A DNA stretch of 13,214 nt from the NCBI GenBank assembly GCA_021823045.1, contig JAKAPB010000012.1, positions 1-13,214 on the forward strand, read 5' to 3'. The notes beneath the pieces were generated by a model. That model was not told where the DNA came from. It worked only from the letters and a program-made list of their open reading frames with translations, and did no database searches. A program made the translations under genes and the position numbers. Positions 1-6,536 of this stretch are shown here, one piece after another (position 1 is the first letter of the stretch; every line of letters starts with the position of its first letter). The stretch is from Actinomycetes bacterium. Its GTDB lineage: Bacteria > Actinomycetota > Acidimicrobiia > Acidimicrobiales > Acidimicrobiaceae.

Positions 1-22
1 ACATAAGAGCTTAGGGCACCGG

Positions 23-31
23 TGGTATACT
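23..31 (+). promoter_or_regulatory. Extended -10 promoter of the RDD gene
   Basis: The sequence TGG-TATACT fits an extended -10 element (TGn followed by TATAAT, five of six matches). No good -35 is visible at the right distance, as is common for extended -10 promoters. A transcript starting about seven bases downstream (near 38-40) would carry only some 5-7 bases before the GTG at 45, so it would be nearly leaderless. Read from the sequence alone. Confidence 0.45.
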
Positions 32-44
32 AGGTTTTGAAAGG

Positions 45-830
45 GTGGTGAGAAGGTTGTTTTACGACGAAGGATCGAGCAACTCTAATGAAGAGGAGCC
101 CTTGATTCCAGACCAACTCCCCGATATCGATGGGAGTAGCGCCCCAAAGTCAGATTCGAGCACCTCGAGTGGTAAGGCTAAGTCCGGCTATGTTTCGGGA
201 AGCTCTGATCGCCCTGAGCAGAATGACTTCGAGCCTTGGCCAGGTTCTTCAGCTCGCCGCAACACTCCATTCGGACAGGGCGAACCGTCTGGGTTCGATC
301 CAACTTGGGATATCCCTCGCTTTGGCGAAGACCGACGCGGCAGGGGATCCGGTCCATTTCAGAATGCGAACTACCGTCAGCAGGTAGGGGTTAACTCACG
401 GCCGGGGATGGAACTTTCTGACGGATTTCACGCCTATGCGGGTTTTTGGCGGAGATTCTTCGCCTTGATGATCGACGGCATGATGCTTACCATTGTGTTC
501 GAATTGACCTTGAGTATCAACAACTCAAAAACGACGGGATCCTCTCTAGTCTCATTTCTAATTAACTTGGTTTACTTTACGCTTCTTTTGGGTGGGCCGT
601 CGGGCCAGAGCGTCGGATGCAAACTTACCAAGATCAGGCTGCTAGCGGTTGATGGAAGCGTTGCAGGGTATAGAAAGGCACTTTTGAGGCAGCTCTACTC
701 GATCATCTCCGGTCTGACCTTCCTCCTCGGCTACCTAATGATGCTCTTCACTCCTAGGCGTCAGACTCTTCACGATATGATGGCCGGGACTATAGTCGTC
801 GATGTACGAGCAATGAATATCGACCGATAA
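45..830 (+). CDS. RDD-family integral membrane protein
   Basis: This 261-residue protein has two parts. Residues 1-120 are rich in Ser, Gly, Pro, Asp and Glu, look disordered and have no signal peptide. Residues 128-256 form an RDD domain: the opening motif around FWRRFFALMIDG carries the conserved Arg (R136/R137) and Asp (D144), and a closing TLHDMMAGT motif carries the second Asp (D244). Hydrophobic segments lie near 138-156, 168-184 and 213-234, which suggests three membrane passes. RDD proteins are widespread and mostly uncharacterised; some are implicated in transport or ion homeostasis, but nothing here fixes a substrate. The start could be the GTG at 45 or the next GTG at 48. The frame is open upstream only to a TAG at 12 and has no other usual start. 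A purine-rich AAAGGG sits almost against the start, consistent with a near-leaderless message. A terminator-like hairpin follows at 899, so it is probably transcribed alone. Confidence 0.8.
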   Translation: MVRRLFYDEGSSNSNEEEPLIPDQLPDIDGSSAPKSDSSTSSGKAKSGYVSGSSDRPEQNDFEPWPGSSARRNTPFGQGEPSGFDPTWDIPRFGEDRRGRGSGPFQNANYRQQVGVNSRPGMELSDGFHAYAGFWRRFFALMIDGMMLTIVFELTLSINNSKTTGSSLVSFLINLVYFTLLLGGPSGQSVGCKLTKIRLLAVDGSVAGYRKALLRQLYSIISGLTFLLGYLMMLFTPRRQTLHDMMAGTIVVDVRAMNIDR

Positions 831-856
831 TGCGTGTCGACCGATAAATCGACCGA
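820..856. repeat. Three TCGACCGA direct repeats at the end of the RDD gene
   Basis: TCGACCGA occurs at 820-827, 837-844 and 849-856. The first two copies extend to TCGACCGATAA, and the RDD stop codon lies inside the first. A related TCGACCGC follows at 892. This may be a small local duplication or a binding site; no function is apparent. Confidence 0.4.
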
Positions 857-898
857 CGGATACAGCCTCTCATTTCTGTACCGAAACCCAATCGACCG

Positions 899-919
899 CC
901 TCTTCGCAAAGGAGGTTTT
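899..919 (+). terminator. Probable intrinsic terminator after the RDD gene
   Basis: CCTCTT at 899-904 pairs with AGGAGG at 910-915 (one G-T wobble) around a five-base loop and is followed at once by TTTT. The stem is short, so it may be a modest terminator. Two further hairpins follow directly: TCCCGGGG at 919-926 with TCCTGGGA at 933-940, and an imperfect one at 952-970. Together these give a compact run of structured RNA downstream of the RDD stop. Confidence 0.5.
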
Positions 920-924
920 CCCGG

Positions 925-994
925 GGATTTGCTCCTGGGAGACTACCGCGGAGGAGGGTCGTCCCCCTTTCCGTCAGCGGATTTGCTTATGGGA
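925..994 (+). repeat. Imperfect 16-bp direct repeat GGATTTGCTnnTGGGA
   Basis: GGATTTGCTCCTGGGA (925-940) recurs as GGATTTGCTTATGGGA (979-994), identical at 14 of 16 positions and 54 bp apart, about five helical turns. It lies 240-300 bp upstream of the first c-di-GMP gene. The rest of the gene-free stretch 831-1230 holds the hairpins at 899-970, the promoter candidate at 1038-1067, and no convincing gene, tRNA or riboswitch. Confidence 0.45.
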
Positions 995-1037
995 CCTTAG
1001 TTAGGATTGGATCAAATACTTCAACCTGTAGGTTCAA

Positions 1038-1067
1038 TTGCCGATAGGTGTAGTGAAGCATGATAAA
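1038..1067 (+). promoter_or_regulatory. Candidate promoter of the first c-di-GMP enzyme gene
   Basis: TTGCCG (1038-1043, four of six matches to the -35 consensus) is followed after 18 bases by GATAAA (1062-1067, four of six to the -10 consensus) within an AT-rich patch. It would give a leader of about 155 bases before the ATG at 1231. The match is weak and other starts are possible. Confidence 0.25.
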
Positions 1068-1230
1068 AATATGGGCGAACAGGTCTGTAAGCCCGTGCAA
1101 GAGGGGAGAATCAAACCAAAACTATGGTCCCGAATCCGCATTCCTCCTCAAATATCTCTCTACCAATCGCTTGGCGAATCGACGGTTTTACGGGATCGTC
1201 ATTTGAGGTATTCACGGGGAACAGCTCTCG

Positions 1231-4200
1231 ATGATCAACTCGCGGAGGCTATCAAGTAGCGAATCCAAAGGTAACGCAGCTCGAATTAGCCACCATCAGG
1301 ACATCGCCGAGAAGTTTGTATCTAGATACTTTTCGTCCGAGATATCTGACGAGGCCAATAACTGGATGTCTTCCTATCTAAGTGATCAAGAGGCGGAAAA
1401 CATCAGAGAGCAGATGAAGGGGTTACTTTGCCTGCTTTTCGCTCCCGAGTTAGACGAACGGGCGGTGACTTCGAGGACCAACGCAATGGCGCGTGCCCAC
1501 GTCATGACCGGAATCCCCTTTGGCTGGATGGTAGAACTCATCCCCCTAGTGGTCGAGACATACCGAGGGGAGATGGAGGGGGAATTTGAGGCCCATGAGT
1601 TGGCCCTCCAATGCGCCAATTTAGAAGTCTTGCTCAACAGACAGATGAAGTTCGTATTGGACTTCGAGAGTCAACGCGAGAAATCCCACGTCGCATTCCT
1701 GGCAGAACTTAGTCAGATAACTAATAAGTCTTCTACCCCCTCCGACCTAATCCAGCAGGTACTTAGGGCCCTGTGTGGTCTCGACGGAATTACCGGGGCT
1801 TACTTTGGTCGCTTCAACAGCGATGACGAGTTCAAGTACGAATACATTGAAGGCGAATCATTCGAACTGCTGCGCGAATTCTCCGACAACGGACAACTTG
1901 CACCGGTATCAAAGCTCTCGGGATCAGTTACCGGACTTGGCCCCGCCGGTCGGGCTTGGAGGTCCGGCGAAGTCCAGTATTCACCCTCTATCAAAAGGGA
2001 CCCTTCCATGGCCCCCTGGGCCGAGGCTTGCAACTCATTTGGGGTCAGGAGTCTAGCCCAGCTTCCAATCACCGACGTTCAAGGAGATCCCCTCGCCCTC
2101 GTTGGAATCTACTCTTGTTGGCCCGGATACTTCGGAGCGCCTACCGTGCAGCGCCTATTGGAGTTCGTAAGGCAGCAAGTAAGTACCACATGGACGAGAC
2201 TTGGCACGCCTAGCGTACTGTCCAACGAGACCAGGAGGGTCTTTCAAGGCATGCTCGGCGAAAGCCGAATAGACATGGTCTATCAGCCAATTCTGGATCT
2301 GAAAACGGGTCGCGTGCACAAACTTGAAGCATTGGCTCGTCTCAGAGACCACAGCGAAAAGCAGCTCATTCCAGACGATTTCCTATCGGCTTTTGGCGCC
2401 GATGATCTGTTCGAACTCTTCAAATTGGGATTCCTCCAAGGAATAGAGGCACTATCGTTCTGGCGGGCACACGGCATCGATACCGAGGTCTCCTTTAATC
2501 TTGCAGCAGGAGGATTCTTCGATTCGAGATACCTCAGCTTCATCTCTCATGAGTTGGATCGAAGCGAACTCGACCCGACCAAAATCACCATCGAATTTAC
2601 CGAAGGTGCCACCGAGAACGAAGGTCTGGGAGTTCAAAACATCATCAAAAGCCTGAAAGGGCTCGGGGTAAAGCTTTCCCAGGACGACTTAGGCTCGGGG
2701 TTCAGCTCACTTAAAAGGATGGAAAAATTTGGCTTTGACGAGGTAAAGATCGACCAAATGCTGGTCCGAGATCCTTCCGATCCCAGAAACACAATCAAAT
2801 TGATGGAGCACCTCACAAGCTTGGCCCATGACATGGGGATCGCAGTTGTAGTCGAGGGGCTCGAGACTGAGCCCCTCCTCCAAGCGGCGGCTGTATGCGG
2901 CGCAGACTACGGTCAGGGTTACGCCATCGCCAGACCGATGCCGAGGGGCTACTTGACCACCTTTGTGAGAAACCTCCATTGGCACAGTCCCATCGAGCGA
3001 CCGACGACCAATCTAGGCGGGATAGCAAAGCTCAGGCAATGGGCAAAAAAGGCAGAACTGCTCGCCGACTATCCCGAGGCTCTAAATGACCCTCGCACTA
3101 TCGCAGAGCTACGCGGTAGTCTCACATACCTTTCGAGCCCGCAAGTTGCGAGCCTGCTAGGGAAGCTCGAGGAGGCTCTCAAATATGGGATCTCCCCTCA
3201 GTACTACCAAATTAAGTCCGACCTGGCTAAGGAGCTCTACATTTCGGGGGCCCACACTCCCGAGATCGATCGACCCTACGACGTCGAACCCTACGACAGT
3301 GCAGATTGGAATTCCGCCGCTACCTCCTTGAGGTCGCTATCTTCTAGCGACCTCTACCGATTAGCCGAAGTCCAAAGTGACCTCTTCGAGATTCTCGGCT
3401 ACGACTCAAATCCCGATGAAGCGCTTGAAAAGCTCTGTCTCTTGGCCGAAGGCTCGGTTGCCAATTCGACCGCGATGATCTTTATTGCCGACCCCGACGG
3501 TTCGTTGAACCTAGAATTCGCCCCGACTCTTTCTGCCGCCGCAAAGTCTGCATTGAGCGTAAGACTGCCACTCTCATCTTCTGGAGCACCGGCAAATTCC
3601 TATCTGAGCAACCAGCCGATCTACATCGCCAGCAACAACAGCGATCCAAGGGCAGCCGACATCAGGGAGACGATGAGCGACCTCGGCTTCGTATCGTGCT
3701 GGAGCGCGCCGATAAGGGGGCAGTTCGACAGGGTGTTGGGGGTATTCGCCATCGCCAGTAGCGAAAATAAGCTGCCAAATATTTACCAGAGGGAGTTCTT
3801 GTCGACCGTCACACTCGCTGCCCAAAACGCAATAGGTCGCCTTATAGATAAGCTAACTTTCGAGAAAAATTCCCTGAGGTGGGCCAATCTCGCCAATACC
3901 AGGAGAGTTAGCAGGTTCTGCATCGACCTCGCTGACGGTTCGCTATTTGAAGTTTCAGATGAGGTATCCGAGTTCCTCGGTTACTCTAAGGAGCAATTGT
4001 CGAGCCTGGTCGCCTCGGACATTTCCAGGGACCTCGATGAAAGGTCAATCCAGAGGCTGGCGGCCGAACTTGGACTCGACGGAACGAGTCATCTAGTCTC
4101 AAACTTCACCACCAGCAAAGGGGACGAGAGGCTCGTAGAGTTGCTCGTAGAGGTCTCCCAGAAGGAGAACCGTCGATACTTGGACACCACGATCGTAGAT

Positions 4201-5958
4201 ATCTCAGATCGGTCTAGATCGGAGCAGATTCTCGCTAGCAATCAGATGATCAGGGACCGGATACTAAACACTTCCGCCTTCTTCACCATGACTTTGGACC
4301 CGACCCAAAAGACCCTTATGGTAAATGAATCGGTCGTTACCATGATTGGCTCGAGTGAAGGAGAACTGCTGGGAAAGGAGTTTCCTTTCGACACCCTTTT
4401 GAGCGCTAAGGATCGCGAAGTCGTAGAAGGGGCCTTCATCTCGGCTAGTACGGATCGAAAGTCGAAGTCGGTCGACGTCTGGATCACGACATCGGACACC
4501 AAGCGGTACTACCTTACTTTGAGGATTTCACCAATCTTCGATACTTCGGGATCACTCTTGTCCTTCGTCTGCACCGCAATCGACATGACCGACAGGTTCA
4601 AGGCCCAACAGGAGATTGAGAGGCAGAAGAATTTCGTCTCACAGATAATAGACGCCCTCTCCTCGGTAGTTATCGTCCTCGACGAGGAGTGCTGCATCGT
4701 ACAGTGCAATCGTGCTCTCGAGGAGTTCAGTGGCTACACCTTCGACGAAATGCGCGGAAAGCGAAACTTCCACCTCAACTTTTACCCTCCCCAGGCGAGG
4801 CCCGGAGCCCTTAGGTGGTTCCAAGACGCCCTAAAGGGAGTTGCGCCCGAGCGTACCTCGACCACTTGGGTACATAAGTCGGGAGCGATAAGGACCCTGG
4901 AATGGAGGAGCTCGCACATTACCGATACGCAGGGCAAAATCCGCTATGTAATTGGTGTCGCCGTCGATGTCACCGAGGACGACAAGAAGTCTAGAGAACT
5001 TAGGCGAGCGGCTGCGGTATTCGACAACTCGGTCGAAGGGATCATAATCGTCGGCAAGGACTCTACGATTACCGACGTCAACGAGGGCTTTTCGCACATT
5101 TCCGGCTACTTCAAAGCCGAATGTGTAGGTAAAAATGCAGGCTTTTGGGGATCAGACGTTCACGATTCCAAATTCTTCGAAGAGATGTACCGTTCGCTAA
5201 GGGACGACTCTCATTGGAGCGGAACGATATGGAACCGAAAGAAGGATGGCGAAGTATTCCCAGTCCTGATGAACATCACCGCCATAAGAGATTCGCATGG
5301 TGAGATAGACCACTACGTCGCTATCTGTTCGGATATCTCTGAAATGATCCGCTACCAGAAACAACTCTCTGAAATGGCTTTCCATGACCTCCTTACGGGG
5401 CTGGCTAACAGAAGTTTCCTAGTCGACAAGATCAAATCCAAAATGGCCGAAGCCCGAAGGTCTGGTTCGGTAATCGCAGTGGCATATATGGATCTTGACA
5501 ACTTCAAGCCCGTGAATGACACCTACGGGCACGCCGAAGGCGACCGTCTGCTGATCGAGGTCGCTCGGAGACTCGAATATGAACTACGTGAAGTGGATAC
5601 CGTAGCGAGGATCGGAGGTGACGAATTCGTCTGCTTGTTAGAACTCAAAGATAGGCCTGAATGCGAGAAAATCATTAACCGGATCATTAAACGGATCGAA
5701 GAGCCCTATGAGATTGCCAACGGGACCAAGACGGCAACGGTTTCTGCGTCAATCGGCGTCGCCTTCTACGAGTACGACGATACCGATCCCGATACTCTTC
5801 TCCGACAGGCCGACCAGCTGATGTATAGTGCTAAAAGGGCGGGCGGAATGAAGTATATGACAAAGGATATGGCGTCGAAATTAAGAAAAAGCCGCCACAA
5901 GTCCGGTTCTGATGACTCAATTGAAGCCGAGGTACCGAGCGAACAGGATCTTCCCTAG
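1231..5958 (+). CDS. Globin-GAF-EAL-GAF-PASx4-GGDEF cyclic-di-GMP sensor enzyme (copy 1)
   Basis: Predicted cytoplasmic dual c-di-GMP enzyme of 1575 residues with no signal peptide or membrane segment. Approximate order: helical globin-sensor-like domain 20-150; GAF 155-325; EAL phosphodiesterase 335-580; unrecognised conserved linker 591-672; GAF 705-870; PAS 885-1000, 1005-1125, 1130-1250 and 1255-1372; GGDEF 1375-1545; charged tail. In the first domain, RAHVMTGIPFGW matches the F-helix signature of globin-coupled sensors, with H90 as the expected proximal haem ligand. EAL catalytic and metal positions are all present: E366, N423, E455, D485, D486, K506, D508, E542, Q562. The GGDEF motif is exact at 1462-1466, metal Asp D1421 is present, and the inhibitory RxxD site is R1453-D1456. 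PAS3 carries a CCxxxC motif (C1154, C1155, C1159). A TGA at 1204 and no intervening ATG, GTG or TTG fix the ATG at 1231; GGGGAA lies about eight bases upstream. The gene heads a tandem pair with its paralogue at 6537. Net enzyme direction cannot be told from sequence. Confidence 0.93.
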   Translation: MINSRRLSSSESKGNAARISHHQDIAEKFVSRYFSSEISDEANNWMSSYLSDQEAENIREQMKGLLCLLFAPELDERAVTSRTNAMARAHVMTGIPFGWMVELIPLVVETYRGEMEGEFEAHELALQCANLEVLLNRQMKFVLDFESQREKSHVAFLAELSQITNKSSTPSDLIQQVLRALCGLDGITGAYFGRFNSDDEFKYEYIEGESFELLREFSDNGQLAPVSKLSGSVTGLGPAGRAWRSGEVQYSPSIKRDPSMAPWAEACNSFGVRSLAQLPITDVQGDPLALVGIYSCWPGYFGAPTVQRLLEFVRQQVSTTWTRLGTPSVLSNETRRVFQGMLGESRIDMVYQPILDLKTGRVHKLEALARLRDHSEKQLIPDDFLSAFGADDLFELFKLGFLQGIEALSFWRAHGIDTEVSFNLAAGGFFDSRYLSFISHELDRSELDPTKITIEFTEGATENEGLGVQNIIKSLKGLGVKLSQDDLGSGFSSLKRMEKFGFDEVKIDQMLVRDPSDPRNTIKLMEHLTSLAHDMGIAVVVEGLETEPLLQAAAVCGADYGQGYAIARPMPRGYLTTFVRNLHWHSPIERPTTNLGGIAKLRQWAKKAELLADYPEALNDPRTIAELRGSLTYLSSPQVASLLGKLEEALKYGISPQYYQIKSDLAKELYISGAHTPEIDRPYDVEPYDSADWNSAATSLRSLSSSDLYRLAEVQSDLFEILGYDSNPDEALEKLCLLAEGSVANSTAMIFIADPDGSLNLEFAPTLSAAAKSALSVRLPLSSSGAPANSYLSNQPIYIASNNSDPRAADIRETMSDLGFVSCWSAPIRGQFDRVLGVFAIASSENKLPNIYQREFLSTVTLAAQNAIGRLIDKLTFEKNSLRWANLANTRRVSRFCIDLADGSLFEVSDEVSEFLGYSKEQLSSLVASDISRDLDERSIQRLAAELGLDGTSHLVSNFTTSKGDERLVELLVEVSQKENRRYLDTTIVDISDRSRSEQILASNQMIRDRILNTSAFFTMTLDPTQKTLMVNESVVTMIGSSEGELLGKEFPFDTLLSAKDREVVEGAFISASTDRKSKSVDVWITTSDTKRYYLTLRISPIFDTSGSLLSFVCTAIDMTDRFKAQQEIERQKNFVSQIIDALSSVVIVLDEECCIVQCNRALEEFSGYTFDEMRGKRNFHLNFYPPQARPGALRWFQDALKGVAPERTSTTWVHKSGAIRTLEWRSSHITDTQGKIRYVIGVAVDVTEDDKKSRELRRAAAVFDNSVEGIIIVGKDSTITDVNEGFSHISGYFKAECVGKNAGFWGSDVHDSKFFEEMYRSLRDDSHWSGTIWNRKKDGEVFPVLMNITAIRDSHGEIDHYVAICSDISEMIRYQKQLSEMAFHDLLTGLANRSFLVDKIKSKMAEARRSGSVIAVAYMDLDNFKPVNDTYGHAEGDRLLIEVARRLEYELREVDTVARIGGDEFVCLLELKDRPECEKIINRIIKRIEEPYEIANGTKTATVSASIGVAFYEYDDTDPDTLLRQADQLMYSAKRAGGMKYMTKDMASKLRKSRHKSGSDDSIEAEVPSEQDLP

Positions 5959-6042
5959 CGTCTAAAGACCGCATCGGCATGTACTGGCCGAATAGTGGAA
6001 GGTCACCAGTTTGCATAGCTGGGCCACCAGCACTTTGATTGC

Positions 6043-6066
6043 AAGTGTCGACTTATGGACATTTTT
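6043..6066 (+). terminator. Weak terminator candidate after copy 1
   Basis: AAGTGTC (6043-6049) pairs with GACATTT (6058-6064, one wobble) around an eight-base loop, and the T-run continues to 6066. The stem is AT-rich and part of the T-run is inside it, so termination may be inefficient. Confidence 0.3.
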
Positions 6067-6380
6067 CCTTGATGAGCCGAGCTGGGAATCAAAAATCTCT
6101 CTTAGGCCGCCGATAATTGCTCCTTTCACCGATTGATTAGCAAAGGATTATGGCGAGGCGCTCGAGCCCCTGCAACCGGCGGCCCGGGTGCAACCGGCAG
6201 CCATCACCAAAGATTAAATTACCTCTACTTACCACGCGGGTTTCCAAGTCGGGAAATCTCTGTGAATGCGAATATAGAACTCGGTGGGCTAGGAGCCATC
6301 ACCGTCCATGAGGGCTAAAAGGAGGTCCGTCCTTTAGAACCGGCTTGGTTAATCCGATAATCCAATCAGGTTCCACATAG

Positions 6381-6404
6381 CAGCGGTGCGCCGCTGGCGC
6401 TTTT
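6381..6404 (+). promoter_or_regulatory. Mutually exclusive hairpins with a T-run (attenuator-like)
   Basis: CAGCGG (6381-6386) can pair with CCGCTG (6391-6396). The overlapping GCGCC (6388-6392) can instead pair with GGCGC (6396-6400), directly followed by TTTT (6401-6404). The two stems share bases and cannot form together. The second looks like a small intrinsic terminator and the first like an anti-terminator. It could act on read-through from copy 1 or in a leader of copy 2. The function is inferred; only the base pairing is seen. Confidence 0.35.
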
Positions 6405-6412
6405 GAAAGTCG

Positions 6413-6418
6413 TATTAT
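6413..6418 (+). promoter_or_regulatory. Candidate -10 box for copy 2
   Basis: TATTAT matches the -10 consensus at five of six positions, but no acceptable -35 lies 16-18 bases upstream, where the GC-rich hairpins sit. If used, the leader before the GTG at 6537 would be about 110 bases and would include the hairpin at 6474-6498. Confidence 0.22.
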
Positions 6419-6536
6419 TTACATGGTGAATCCTTTTGATTGTGTCGCACGAATTTAACCTTGGCCGAGCCACAAGGGACACTGTTAGCGAGTCCTTTAA
6501 CCCAAGCGCGACATGGTATCTTTTTGGGGAGGAACG

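Larger units (their letters stand above)
5959..6536. other. Non-coding gap between the two c-di-GMP genes
   Basis: No convincing gene is present on either strand. It contains a weak terminator candidate at 6043-6066, a 10-bp direct repeat TGCAACCGGC (6171-6180 and 6189-6198), and a hairpin of CTAAAAGGA (6315-6323) with TCCTTTAG (6330-6337). Overlapping GC-rich hairpins with a T-run lie at 6381-6404 and a TATTAT box at 6413. A second hairpin pairs AAGGGAC (6474-6480) with GTCCTTT (6492-6498) just upstream of copy 2. This many structures suggests copy 2 is transcribed and controlled separately from copy 1. Confidence 0.5.

Noticed and set aside
1038..1259. 73-codon frame overlapping the beginning of copy 1 (TTG start, or ATG at 1071)
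   Set aside because: No ribosome site, no recognisable motif, and its TTG falls on the candidate -35 box. It is more likely untranslated leader.
6133..6318. 61-codon plus-strand frame in the gap
   Set aside because: Contains the direct repeats, has no ribosome site, and gives a low-complexity start with no recognisable domain.
5959..6536. Possible c-di-GMP riboswitch (GEMM) in the gap before copy 2 or in the leader of copy 1 (831-1230)
   Set aside because: I could not find the conserved GEMM core and tetraloop-receptor segments in either leader.
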